A stretch of DNA of 53,874 bases from Planctomycetaceae bacterium (GCA_002726515.1 PBTE01000038.1:1-53874); one strand, 5' to 3'. Shown: positions 44,043-52,313, counted from the first letter of the stretch. Notes: generated by a model not told the origin, from the letters alone. A program made the numbers and translations.

Positions 44043-45050
44043 TTACAAGTACCAGTTCCTTTCGCTACGGGCAAAGAGTTGCCTGATAACATGTGCCTCC
44101 GAACAGGGTTGATTCCGGGAAGGCCGCGCCTCGGCCTCATCCGGCGAGTCGGTTGTTTCCGCCCCGGGACTTTGGTCCGTCACAAAACGGATGGAATGCC
44201 CGTGCGGTGAAGCGCTGTTTTCGACAGTCCGTAGGGTGCGCAGTCCGCTGCCAGGCAACTGATGCCCCAGTACTTCGATCTTTTCTGCCACCTGCTTGCC
44301 ACCCATGGTTTTGTAGGTGACGCGCACTCGCAGGCCTTCTGTCTCGTCGATCGACATTTTATTCCCCTGGGCGTCCGTGACCTGGGTCTTGTCGTTGTAC
44401 TGGAACGTCTCCCACTGGCCGCGGGAGTTTTCGACACGGATCTGTCCGTCTTCTTCAACCTGTTGGACCCTACCGACAAACGTTTCAGAAGTCGTTGCTG
44501 TCTGGGTGCCCGACCCGCTGGGTGTCAGGTTACTTTCCACGTTCGAAAGTGCCCGTGGCCCGGTGGCCGAGAACTGGTGCCGCAGTACTTCGATCTTTTC
44601 TGCCACCTGCTTGCCACCCACGGTTTTGTAAGTGACGCGCACCCGCAGGCCTTCTGTCTCGTCGATCGGCATCTTGTTCCCCTGGGCATCCGTGACCTGG
44701 GTCTTGTTGTTGTACTGGAATGTCTCCCACTGGCCGCTGGAATTTTCGACGCGGATCTGTCCGTCTTCTTCAACCTGTTGAACACGGCCCACGTACGTGT
44801 CTGCGGCCTGTTGATTGCGGGTCGCCCGGTCGCCCGTCGTGGAGGAAGGGGTCTCCAACCCTGCAGCCGCCAAAGGTGCGGACAGCGCAGCGACCGGCTC
44901 GCCGTTGTTCAACTCGAACTCCGCCAAGCCGGACATGCAATCCGCGGAAAACAGTACCCGGCTCTCCAGGAACTCTGCTTGTAAACGTTTTTTAACGTCG
45001 TGATGGGAAGTCCGCTGCTCTAAAAACCGTGAAAAATTAAACCATTTCAT
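44043..45050 (-). CDS. Surface protein with LEPR-XLL-like motif and two-copy repeat
   Basis: A 335-residue protein. Near the N-terminus AEFLESRVLFSAD fits the LEPR-XLL motif (L-E-x-R-x-L-x-S-A-D) found at the start of large surface and secreted proteins of planctomycetes, so export is likely. Two near-identical domains follow, about residues 85-159 and 190-264 (GRVQQVEEDGQIRVEN, TQVTDAQGNKM, DETEGLRVRVTYKT, QVAEKIEV). Each looks like a small beta-barrel of DUF5666 type. The C-terminal tail is acidic/basic and low in complexity (QSPGAETTDSPDEAEARPSR). GGGAGACG just ahead of ATG 45050 supports the start. It is divergent from the kinase gene and ends in a strong terminator. Possible target of the kinase-sigma pair. 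Confidence 0.72.
   Translation of the reverse strand: MKWFNFSRFLEQRTSHHDVKKRLQAEFLESRVLFSADCMSGLAEFELNNGEPVAALSAPLAAAGLETPSSTTGDRATRNQQAADTYVGRVQQVEEDGQIRVENSSGQWETFQYNNKTQVTDAQGNKMPIDETEGLRVRVTYKTVGGKQVAEKIEVLRHQFSATGPRALSNVESNLTPSGSGTQTATTSETFVGRVQQVEEDGQIRVENSRGQWETFQYNDKTQVTDAQGNKMSIDETEGLRVRVTYKTMGGKQVAEKIEVLGHQLPGSGLRTLRTVENSASPHGHSIRFVTDQSPGAETTDSPDEAEARPSRNQPCSEAHVIRQLFARSERNWYL
44262..44800. repeat. Two near-identical units, 315-bp period
   Basis: The DNA of about 44262-44482 recurs at about 44577-44797 with an offset of 315 bases (105 codons) and only scattered mismatches, for example at TACTTCGATC (44271 and 44586). This is a recent in-frame duplication. Confidence 0.8.
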
Positions 45051-45182
45051 CGTCTCCCGTCCTTTCTGCCGTCAGGCTTTGTTGTGGTCTCTTATGGGGT
45101 GAATCCGGATTTTTTTGCCAACTACTCACCTGTGGAGGGTTTTTTTCGTTTTTTTCGGGCTGCCGGACGGTCGCTGGGGTTT
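45051..45182. promoter_or_regulatory. Divergent promoter region with three T7 runs
   Basis: This space separates the LEPR-XLL-like gene (minus) and the kinase (plus). Three seven-T runs at 45110-45116, 45140-45146 and 45149-45155 suggest a curved or AT-rich upstream element. Their presence argues that this stretch is not coding, although an open frame from GTG 45084 crosses it. Confidence 0.35.
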
Positions 45183-47684
45183 ATGCACCCAGCGGCCCGG
45201 ATTGCGGGCCGCTCAGTAGGGGCCGTGGCCGGTGGGAGCGATCACTTGAATGATTTGACGGAAAGACTGCTGGAAACAAATTTCCTTGAGGGCGAAGACC
45301 TGATTGACAGAGTCCCGCTCTCCATCGGGCGCTACCGGATTGCGCGGGTGCTGGGTGAAGGAGCCAGTGGTCGTGTCTACCTGGCTCACGATCCGCGCAT
45401 CGGACGAAAGGTTGCGATCAAGGTCCTGCAGCCCGGAGCGGCCCGCGATCCTGACAAGTTTGAGCGGCAGATTCGTCTTGAGGCATCTTTGCAACACGAG
45501 AATATTGTTTCGATCTACGATGCCGGCTGCCTTGAAGGCAGGCCCTATTTCGTGATGCAGTTCGTGGGCGAGCGGACACTTGCGGATGCGACTCTGGACC
45601 TTCCAGCGGCAGTTGCCGCTCTTTGTTCGGTTGCCCGCGCCTGCGGTGTGGCGCACGCGCGTGGAATCATCCACCGGGATCTCAAGCCTGCGAACATCGT
45701 GCTGGCCGATGAGCAGCCAGCGGCCACCACGAAGGGAGAAAACCCCTTGTCACGAGCTGTGGTGGCCGACTTCGGTCTGGCGCGGCTGCTCGACACCAGC
45801 GCCACCCAGAGTGGACGGGTTGCGGGCACACCCGCCTACATGGCACCGGAACAGGCTTTGCACGGCACGGCCAGTCCGCAGACTGATATCTATGCGGTGG
45901 GGGTGATGCTTTACGAGCAACTCACAGGTCGCCTCCCCTTTCATGGCGAGTCACTTGCCGAAATGACAGAGAACCTTCTGGCGACAGATCCACCTCTGCC
46001 CCGTACCGTTTGCCTTGACATACCGGGAAAGCTTGAACAGGTAACGCTGCGGGCAATGGCCCGCGATCCGCAGGCTCGCTACGGGTCGGCGGAAGAACTG
46101 GCCCGTGATCTTGAATCGTGGCTCGGCGCGCAGGATGGTTCGGTGACAGCAGGTCACCGCGACGGAAATTTCACCCGGTCGCCTTGGACCGTCGGTGGAA
46201 AAGCCGCTGCCGTGACAGCGCTGTTGACCGTGGTGGTGCTCCTGACGGCGTGGTTCTCGAGACAGGAGCGGCGCGCAGCCGCCGGGGATGCTGTGAACTC
46301 TGGCGTCACCGAGCAGGCCGGGACTGGCCAGTATCAAGAACAGCAGGCGAACGTTTTACGTGCCGCTGTGAAACTGGCCAACTGGCGGCGTGAGCTTTAC
46401 CAGCCTGACGGATCAATCTCCACCACCCGATTGGTCGAGGTCCTCTCGGAACTTGAGCCGCTGAGCGCGCAAACGGACCTGCCCGGATCCTTGCGGCAAC
46501 AGGCCCTGTTTACAATGGCCGAGGCCCGTTCGCTTTCAGGTGATGTGCCGGGGGCCCTAGCCGATCTCTCGTCGGCGGTTGGGACGGCAGGAGATCCGCA
46601 GCAGCAGGCCGACTGTTATTACCAACGCGCACTGCTCCATTGGGACGCGATGCTTCAGTCGGCACGAATGGACCACGAGACAAAGCGGGTGGAACTGCAC
46701 ACAGCGGCCCTGGAAGATTTTCGGCAGGCCGTCCGCCTGGGGCTCTCCGATCCGTGGCAGGACCGGTTGGCATGTGCACTGATCATGACCGCAGAAGTAA
46801 AAGTGAACTGGCAGCAGACGTTTGCGACGCTCGCCGAACTGGAAGCAAGTCCCGAGAAGCCGGGCGAGCACGCGGCTCGCATCGCGGGTGACCTGCTCTT
46901 GCTTGCCGGGCGTCACCAGCTGGCCATCGAAAAATATCAAACGGCGATCCGCCGCTGTGGCTCCTACGCGCAGGCTTATGGTGGGTTGGCTCTGGCCTGT
47001 CACGCTCAGAACGATCTTGCCGGCGCCCTGCACTATGCGGTCCGCGCCGTCGAGATCAACCCCCGCTACCAACCCGCCTACACAGCGTTTGATTTGTTGG
47101 CCCGTCGTCTCATCCGCCAGGCACCCGCCGATTTCCGCTCCATGCATTTTACGGACCGAGCGTTGCTCGACCGGTGTCTGTCAGTCCTCGGTAGAAGTCG
47201 GGAAAATCTTCCTGACAGTTCCCGGCTGTTGGCCGCCTGTGGCAGTCTCCACTTGCTGCAGGCTTGCCAGTTGATGGAGGTCGGTGACCGACAGGCTTAC
47301 GCGGAGAGTCAACGAGCCAAATCCCGCTTTGCAGAAGCGGTCGCGGTGGACTCCGGCAATGCAACGGCTCGGCTGCTTGCGGGCATGACCTGTTTGTTCG
47401 TAGGCCGTTATCACAGCCACCTGCAGGCGGACCTGGACGCTGCCTGCCACTACTTTCGACAGGCGCTGGCAATGAAAATCGATCGTGCCCACACATATCG
47501 CTGGCTGGGTTACGCCGAGTTGGCGGCGCACCGACCGGCCGAGGCGATTGTCAATTGGGAAAAGTCGCAGCGTCTTGAACCGAGTCTCCATGGAGAACTT
47601 GAGCCACGGATCGCGCGGGCCTCGGCGGGAGTACAGCTGGCAAACAGACAGGACGGGGAAACGGTCACTAATTTCGGTAGTTGA
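45183..47684 (+). CDS. Ser/Thr protein kinase with C-terminal TPR-like region
   Basis: An 833-residue Hanks-type kinase from ATG 45183. A GTG at 45084 would add 33 residues across three T7 runs and is less likely. The kinase domain is about residues 50-305: GEGASGRVYLA glycine loop, K80 in VAIKVL, HRDLKPANIVL catalytic loop, DFGLARL, AGTPAYMAPEQ, and DIYAVGVMLYEQLTGRLPF. A single membrane helix follows near 340-360 (AAAVTALLTVVVLLTAWF), then a helical TPR-like region of about 450 residues (ALADLSSAVG, AIEKYQTAIRRCGSYAQAYG, ALHYAVRAVEINPRYQPAY, WLGYAELAAHRPAEAIVNW) facing the outside or periplasm. All catalytic residues are present, so it should be active. The sigma factor starts one base after its stop. 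Confidence 0.92.
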   Translation: MHPAARIAGRSVGAVAGGSDHLNDLTERLLETNFLEGEDLIDRVPLSIGRYRIARVLGEGASGRVYLAHDPRIGRKVAIKVLQPGAARDPDKFERQIRLEASLQHENIVSIYDAGCLEGRPYFVMQFVGERTLADATLDLPAAVAALCSVARACGVAHARGIIHRDLKPANIVLADEQPAATTKGENPLSRAVVADFGLARLLDTSATQSGRVAGTPAYMAPEQALHGTASPQTDIYAVGVMLYEQLTGRLPFHGESLAEMTENLLATDPPLPRTVCLDIPGKLEQVTLRAMARDPQARYGSAEELARDLESWLGAQDGSVTAGHRDGNFTRSPWTVGGKAAAVTALLTVVVLLTAWFSRQERRAAAGDAVNSGVTEQAGTGQYQEQQANVLRAAVKLANWRRELYQPDGSISTTRLVEVLSELEPLSAQTDLPGSLRQQALFTMAEARSLSGDVPGALADLSSAVGTAGDPQQQADCYYQRALLHWDAMLQSARMDHETKRVELHTAALEDFRQAVRLGLSDPWQDRLACALIMTAEVKVNWQQTFATLAELEASPEKPGEHAARIAGDLLLLAGRHQLAIEKYQTAIRRCGSYAQAYGGLALACHAQNDLAGALHYAVRAVEINPRYQPAYTAFDLLARRLIRQAPADFRSMHFTDRALLDRCLSVLGRSRENLPDSSRLLAACGSLHLLQACQLMEVGDRQAYAESQRAKSRFAEAVAVDSGNATARLLAGMTCLFVGRYHSHLQADLDAACHYFRQALAMKIDRAHTYRWLGYAELAAHRPAEAIVNWEKSQRLEPSLHGELEPRIARASAGVQLANRQDGETVTNFGS

Positions 47685-47685
47685 A

Positions 47686-48372
47686 ATGAGCCAATTTCAA
47701 AGCACTCTTTGGACTCTCATCAGTCAGGCTCGCCAGGGCGAGGAGCGGGCGGTGACCGACTTCGGGCACCGCTACGGGCCGGCGGTGATTGCCTACTGTC
47801 GACGGTTGGGCCTTAAAGCCGAGGAAGCGGAGGACGCGGCACAAGAGGTGCTCTTGCGGTTTTTCTGTCGCGGAATACTTCAGCGGGTTCATCGTCGCCA
47901 CGGAAGATTTCGCAGCCTGCTTTGCGCAGTTGCCCGCAACGTCGTGCACCGCCATTGGGAACACCGGTCAGCCCAGAAACGTGCTCACGTGACCCAGTCA
48001 CTTTCCGGGCAGGACGTGCCCGAGCAGATTCCTGACAAGACGTTCGACCACGAGTGGATCCGACACCTGATCGATCTTGCACTGTTGCGCCTGAGCCGCG
48101 CCCACCAGCAGTACCACGAGGTACTGTACCGCTTTTTGTTGGAGAACTCTTCCTATGCTGAAATTGGGCGGGCACTGGGGATTACCGAGACGACTGTCAA
48201 GAACCGTGTCTATCGTGGTAAACAAAAACTCATTCAGTTGCTCCGCGACGAAGTCCGCGACTACTCGCTCTCCTGGGACCAATATGCCCAAGAACTCGAA
48301 TACCTGGCAGCCGCACTCGGCAGTGGCAGGCAGGATCTGCAGGAAGCTGCGACGGCGGCGCTGGGCTCGTGA
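47686..48372 (+). CDS. ECF-type RNA polymerase sigma factor
   Basis: A 228-residue group 4 sigma factor. Region 2 spans residues about 25-65 (FGHRYGPAVIAYCRRLGLKA, AEDAAQEVLLRFF) and region 4 about 155-200 (NSSYAEIGRALGITETTVKN, RVYRGKQKLIQLL, a helix-turn-helix). A C-terminal tail of some 30 residues is rich in Tyr, Leu and Ala. ATG 47686 lies one base after the kinase stop, so the two are one transcript; a frame starting at 47485 overlaps the kinase and is rejected. ECF factors linked to Ser/Thr kinases are known in planctomycetes and are thought to be switched by phosphorylation. Here the kinase comes first, with no anti-sigma factor nearby. Targets may include the divergent LEPR-XLL-like gene. 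Confidence 0.92.
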   Translation: MSQFQSTLWTLISQARQGEERAVTDFGHRYGPAVIAYCRRLGLKAEEAEDAAQEVLLRFFCRGILQRVHRRHGRFRSLLCAVARNVVHRHWEHRSAQKRAHVTQSLSGQDVPEQIPDKTFDHEWIRHLIDLALLRLSRAHQQYHEVLYRFLLENSSYAEIGRALGITETTVKNRVYRGKQKLIQLLRDEVRDYSLSWDQYAQELEYLAAALGSGRQDLQEAATAALGS

Positions 48373-48387
48373 GCGCCGATGACGAAC

Positions 48388-48431
48388 GGTCCCTGGTGGC
48401 CCAACCGGGTGCCTGCCAGGCGCCGGGGACC
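48388..48431 (+). terminator. Possible stem-loop ending the kinase-sigma unit
   Basis: GGTCCCTGG (48388-48396) pairs with CCGGGGACC (48423-48431), nine pairs with one G-T, around a 26-base loop. It starts 15 bases after the sigma stop. No T-run follows, so the terminator call is tentative. It could also serve the convergent gene on the minus strand. Confidence 0.4.
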
Positions 48432-48516
48432 ACTACCTATCCGGTATCTATCCGGCTTTCCTGCCAAACCTTCTACAGCTCGACTTTCGATATCGTGATG
48501 TGCCCTACAGCGGTTC

Positions 48517-49554
48517 TCAACCCGGTTTCACCGCGACCTTGCCGGCCAGCAATGCGGTGCGGAAATCCTCCAGAGAAAGCGATCGATCCGCCATCGCCAC
48601 CGTCGAATAATGAGGTGTGTGGGCACCACAGCCAACGTGCATCGTCATCCTGCCATGAAAATGCTGCTGGGGATACTCGATCAGCCCGCGGGCCCGGCAG
48701 GTCGGCCATCCGGTCAGGTCGGATTCCATCACCGAGGCGGGAGGGAAGTCCACTTCAATGACATGGGGCGGATCCATGATACCGCGCATTCCCTCCCAGA
48801 ATTGTGCAACATAACGTCCGTAAGTCGGGGCGCGGTCGGCTGTCTGATGGATGAACAGGCGAATATGTTCCGGCATGTGAAGGTTCTGATCCACGACCTC
48901 AGCGTCCATCAGCATCGGACTCCAGTCGGGATTCATCCAGTCGAAGCGCCGCTCGATAGGTTTTGCGAGGCCAAACGCGCGGCCCATGTGAATGGGAAAT
49001 GTCGCCCCGCAGCCAACCCAGTTCTCGCCCAAGCAGAGAAATTCGACGTCGGCCGAATCGAACCAGTAGCCTTGTTTCCCCAGTTGCGCAGCCAAATCGA
49101 TTGCCCACGCCTTGGATCGGCCCCAGGCACTGAATTCGGTGTCGGACACCTCGCAACCACGATTCTCGACTGCCACTCGCCGGTCTTCCTCGAGCCAGGC
49201 GACGAAGTCTGGTCCCAGGGCACGGCAGTTCTGCTCGAGATCGTTATCAAGACTGCACACGACGCAGCGCGAACCGAAGTGTTGTCGAGCCAAGTCAATG
49301 AGTTCCTGGTTCGACTCGATGATAAAGAACCCATCGTCCGGCCGGGAATTGCGAATCAGATTGTAATGGTTTTCGCGTAGTTGGAGGTCACGGCTGAGGC
49401 AGGCTGCGCACCGTCCCTGCCAGTGATCACCCATACCGAATTGCGCTTCCCGTTGGGCATCATCCATTCCGGGAAGCAATGTTTCCTGGGCTGCCCAGCT
49501 CAAGGCGTGAGTGCAAAGGTAGATCCGACGCAATTTGTTCAGGGGAACGTTCAC
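48517..49554 (-). CDS. Unrecognised 345-residue protein
   Basis: No family is recognised. The protein is soluble, without signal peptide or membrane helix. It starts with GTG 49554 (MNVPLNKLRRIYLCTHALSW), with no clear ribosome site. It is rich in Cys, His and Trp in conserved-looking motifs: GRCAACLSRDLQL, RCVVCSLDNDLEQNCRALGP, LCLGENWVGCGATFPIHMG, HFHGRMTMHVGCGAHTPH. The Cys/His clusters could bind a metal. FIIESNQELIDLARQHFG and DFVAWLEEDRRVAVENRGCE suggest alternating alpha/beta structure. Normal codon use and good length argue it is a real gene. The C-terminal part (STVAMADRSLSLEDFRTALL) looks helical. Convergent with the kinase-sigma unit. Confidence 0.7.
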   Translation of the reverse strand: MNVPLNKLRRIYLCTHALSWAAQETLLPGMDDAQREAQFGMGDHWQGRCAACLSRDLQLRENHYNLIRNSRPDDGFFIIESNQELIDLARQHFGSRCVVCSLDNDLEQNCRALGPDFVAWLEEDRRVAVENRGCEVSDTEFSAWGRSKAWAIDLAAQLGKQGYWFDSADVEFLCLGENWVGCGATFPIHMGRAFGLAKPIERRFDWMNPDWSPMLMDAEVVDQNLHMPEHIRLFIHQTADRAPTYGRYVAQFWEGMRGIMDPPHVIEVDFPPASVMESDLTGWPTCRARGLIEYPQQHFHGRMTMHVGCGAHTPHYSTVAMADRSLSLEDFRTALLAGKVAVKPG

Positions 49555-49760
49555 AGCTTTGATATTGTGACGAGGTAATAAAGATTCAAGATTTTGGAAT
49601 GCTCCACTCCGATCCAGAACTATTTTAGTAACATTGTCTCCGGACTACCACTCAACTTGGGGAATAAAATGAATGATAACCTGAACCCCGGGGAAGTCTT
49701 TTGAATCGGCAGGCACCAAAAAATGAGCGCGAGCCAGTAAGAACTTGACGAGGCCTCCAG

Positions 49761-49991
49761 ACCGTTCGTTAGCACTTTGCTGAACCGGACCCGATGAGGT
49801 CCTGGACAACGGGTATTCAGTGTCGCACTTCAAGGCCAAACACACCTTGAGGACTTTGACATTTTTGCCCGGGCAGGCGTACCACCGGCCGGGAGTTCAC
49901 CAACATTGAAGCGAACAACCAGTTAACGGTGAGTTTCTCATCGAGGGTCGGCGGTTTGCTTACCTGTGGTATCGAAATTGCATCGGTTTGA
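49761..49991 (+). pseudogene. Decayed malectin-type carbohydrate-binding domain
   Basis: Three reading frames must be joined to follow one domain. Frame A from 49761: TVR, a stop (TAG where Leu is expected), then HFAEPDPMRS. Frame B from 49804: GQRVFSVALQGQTHLEDFD then IFARAGVPP. Frame C from 49890: REFTNIEANNQLTVSFSSRV then GGLLTCGIEIASV and a stop at 49989. The order and spacing match malectin/di-glucose-binding domains (TVRLHFAE, GxRVFxVxLxG, EDFDIFAxAG, EFTNIxxxxxLTVxF, GIEIV). Two frameshifts and one nonsense change show it is dead. The 5' part of the gene (before about 49761) is not recognisable. This is probably the C-terminus of a lost secreted protein. The remaining bases of 49555-50012 hold nothing else I can see. 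Confidence 0.65.
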
Positions 49992-50012
49992 GGTACGTGA
50001 TCAATCCCGCTG

Positions 50013-51770
50013 CTAACGATAGTCGACGTTAAGTTCGAGTTTCTCGACCGTCATTGCCTCGTGCACCGCTGGCGGCCGGCGTTCGATTTGCAGGCTGACG
50101 AGGTTCGCGCCCGGGGCAAACACTGCGGGGTCAAGGCCGCGATAGACAAGCCAACCGTTTTCGATGACAGGTTCTGCGAGCAGCAGGTTATTGATTCGCA
50201 CCTGGAGACGCTGTTCAATACCCTTTCGCGGCGGGCCGTTGTAAAGATGGTTGATGTTCTTGAACAGCGAGATCAGCGCCCGCTCGATTCGACCTTCGTC
50301 CGGTGGGGCGGGCTTTGCTGAGGAATTGAGAATCTCGACGGGCTCTCCCGCGACAGCGTCGTGGAGAATGATTCGGAGAGTGATGTCCTTGATGTGGGAC
50401 GCTTCGGCGACCAGGTCATCACCCACGAGAAGTTTCACGTGCGTGTCGGCCCTGCCGGCGTTATCCAGGTGCGCCGGAAGCTGGGCAAACATGTTTGTAT
50501 TCTGAAAGAATCGCGGAGTTTCCCAGCCAACTGTTCCCGGCGCGCCGCTGCCACCGCCGCCACGGCGCTGCACCACGAAGGTTTTGTCCTTGTGTCGGAG
50601 CGACTGCACCTCACCAATCTCGCGGTACAACGTTCGGTGTACCGGCGCCATTCTGGAATCGTGGAGCAGGGCACCCACACGACCCGCGTCCTCGGGTGTG
50701 GCATAGGTCCAGTTGAAACAGTAAATCCCGTCCACTCCCTGTTGCCACCAATTCGCAAAAACGCCACGCAGCACGTCGATGGGCGGCCAGTCGTATCCGT
50801 CCGAAGTATGATGCTCGTCAGAACCCCCCAGAATCTTGATGGGCGTGCCGGAGGTGACCTGGCGGAAGTCCGCCACGTCTCCTTCAAACGAACGACAGCC
50901 CAGAACGATGATGTCCAGCAGTTGATCACGAGCCCAGGTCTCGATGTCAATACCGTCGATACGACAGCCTGCGATGTTCTCTGGTACACGGGCGGCCAAG
51001 AGCATCGGTCGTCCCCGCTGTCGAGCCACTTCCATCGTCATCAGGCGTACCGATCGCATGAATGTGGTCAGGTGCTGCCGGTTTTTCCACTGTTGACCCA
51101 GTGGGAGCGTAATCGGACTCCGGGCAAAATCGATTTCGAGCCCGTCAAGATCGTAATTCTCCGCCAACTCGCGAAGAACAGACAGCTTTCGCTGACGAAC
51201 TTGGTCAATAGAAAAATTCCAGTAAACCTTGCGGTCCGGTGCCCATGGTGCCGCCAGCAGCCACGCGGGGTGTTTCAGCTTCATCGGAATGGGGCGGACC
51301 GGTCCCAGATCGTTGTCCGAGCCATTGACTCGGAACGTGTAGAAAACCTCCAGGCCCCGCGCTCGGGTTGCATCGACGAAAACCCGCACGATGTCGATTC
51401 CGTCGGCGACCCATTTGCGGTAGCCGGGGTGATCGTAGAGCGGCAACAGCTTGCTCGGATAGGGCGCTTGATGCCCCTCACCCCAATTCCACCAAATGCT
51501 ATCAATGTGGCTCCCCGCATCGTCGGCAAAGGTCAAGCTCAGCTTGACTAACTCATCGGGGTGAATGTTCGTAAAATTGCGATCACCATGGATCGCATCG
51601 AAGTTGACCACCACACGTCGGCGCCGATTGACCGCATCCAGATGTTGTGGCGAGAGTTCAACCGCGGCGGCGCACGCTGAATCTTCCCACACCGTGAGGG
51701 TGATGAAGGATAAAATGACCAGTGCTGTTGCTGCTGAAGCGGACAGTTTCAATTGTGGCTCTTCATGCAT
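50013..51770 (-). CDS. Secreted GH10-like hydrolase, paralogue of 38448-40109
   Basis: A 585-residue protein with an N-terminal export signal (AATALVILSFITLTVW, cleavage near DSACA). The barrel landmarks parallel those of the operon copy: IDSIWWNWGEG, YDLDGLEIDFARSP (E and D candidate catalytic residues), RPMLLAARVPEN, LLDIIVLGCRSFEG and QGVDGIYCFNWTYAT. A Gly-rich linker (RRGGGGSGAPGTVG) separates the barrel from the C-terminal beta-sandwich (KLLVGDDLVAEASHIKDITL ... SLQIERRPPAVHEAMTVEKL). The start is ATG 51770; a GTG at 51815 would add 15 residues before the signal peptide. It stands alone, unlike the operon copy. Substrate unknown. Confidence 0.75.
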   Translation of the reverse strand: MHEEPQLKLSASAATALVILSFITLTVWEDSACAAAVELSPQHLDAVNRRRRVVVNFDAIHGDRNFTNIHPDELVKLSLTFADDAGSHIDSIWWNWGEGHQAPYPSKLLPLYDHPGYRKWVADGIDIVRVFVDATRARGLEVFYTFRVNGSDNDLGPVRPIPMKLKHPAWLLAAPWAPDRKVYWNFSIDQVRQRKLSVLRELAENYDLDGLEIDFARSPITLPLGQQWKNRQHLTTFMRSVRLMTMEVARQRGRPMLLAARVPENIAGCRIDGIDIETWARDQLLDIIVLGCRSFEGDVADFRQVTSGTPIKILGGSDEHHTSDGYDWPPIDVLRGVFANWWQQGVDGIYCFNWTYATPEDAGRVGALLHDSRMAPVHRTLYREIGEVQSLRHKDKTFVVQRRGGGGSGAPGTVGWETPRFFQNTNMFAQLPAHLDNAGRADTHVKLLVGDDLVAEASHIKDITLRIILHDAVAGEPVEILNSSAKPAPPDEGRIERALISLFKNINHLYNGPPRKGIEQRLQVRINNLLLAEPVIENGWLVYRGLDPAVFAPGANLVSLQIERRPPAVHEAMTVEKLELNVDYR

Positions 51771-52220
51771 CCACTGCGATCTACCAGGGGGCGAGGAAGA
51801 CGGGAGTCGAATCACCGGTATTGTAATCGCTGTTGATACTGGCTGCCATCGCTGGAGAGTTTGCTTTTCTGACTGCCCCGTACATTACCTTTGTTCGGAT
51901 CTCCTGCCCTTGTCGATGAGATGGTATTGGGGGTTGCCGGATGGCCAGCGATTAGACTCAAACTGGCCTGATCAGGGGTATCAACGGGTCTCCGGACCAT
52001 TACGCTGAATGCCGACGCGGTCAGTGGTGCACGCACCATTTTTGTAGCCACCATGGGGTCACCAACTCTGTCCGCTCAAGATGTCGCAACGATTCCAAAT
52101 AATAAGAACTTTTGGTTCAGGGGGGAGGCTTGAAAACTTCCAGTGGACATGTATACTTAAGTGTTGGTCTACAGGCAAATTTCTGTTTTGTACGTGTAGT
52201 GAGAATATAGTCAATGGTCT
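51771..52220. other. Upstream region of the PEP-CTERM gene
   Basis: These 450 bases are divergent between the hydrolase and the PEP-CTERM protein. Short open frames on both strands show no domain. The right part is AT-rich. GAATATAGT near 52204-52211 could be a -10 box, but no well-spaced -35 is convincing. Confidence 0.4.
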
Positions 52221-52313
52221 CGCCGTTTAACCGGCGGAGCAACGCAACTGACAAGGTACCTAAACGCTATCCCTTTGTGCCGCATTCGCGGCATGCAGGT
52301 ATGGCGTTTTTTT
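52221..52313 (+). promoter_or_regulatory. Structured leader with terminator-like hairpin
   Basis: A small hairpin (CGCCG, 6-base loop, CGGCG; 52221-52236) is followed after about 25 bases by a large one. In the large one AACGCTAT (52263-52270) pairs with ATGGCGTT (52301-52308), and inside it TGCCGC (52278-52283) pairs perfectly with GCGGCA (52288-52293) across an ATTC loop, with CCT/AGG pairs in between. Seven T residues run through 52307-52313. The PEP-CTERM start codon follows 44 bases later. This is the form of an intrinsic terminator placed ahead of a gene, so attenuation or a riboswitch is plausible. It does not match the c-di-GMP or other riboswitches I know. Confidence 0.55.

Noticed and set aside
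49645-49845. Minus-strand open frame of 66 codons
   Set aside because: It runs antisense over the malectin remnant and has no features of its own.
50361-51551. Plus-strand open frame of 396 codons
   Set aside because: Antisense shadow of the second GH10-like hydrolase; same GC-driven lack of stops.
52221-52313. c-di-GMP-I (GEMM) riboswitch
   Set aside because: The conserved GGCAAACC and GCAAAGCC blocks and the tetraloop receptor are not present; kept only as an unnamed structured leader.
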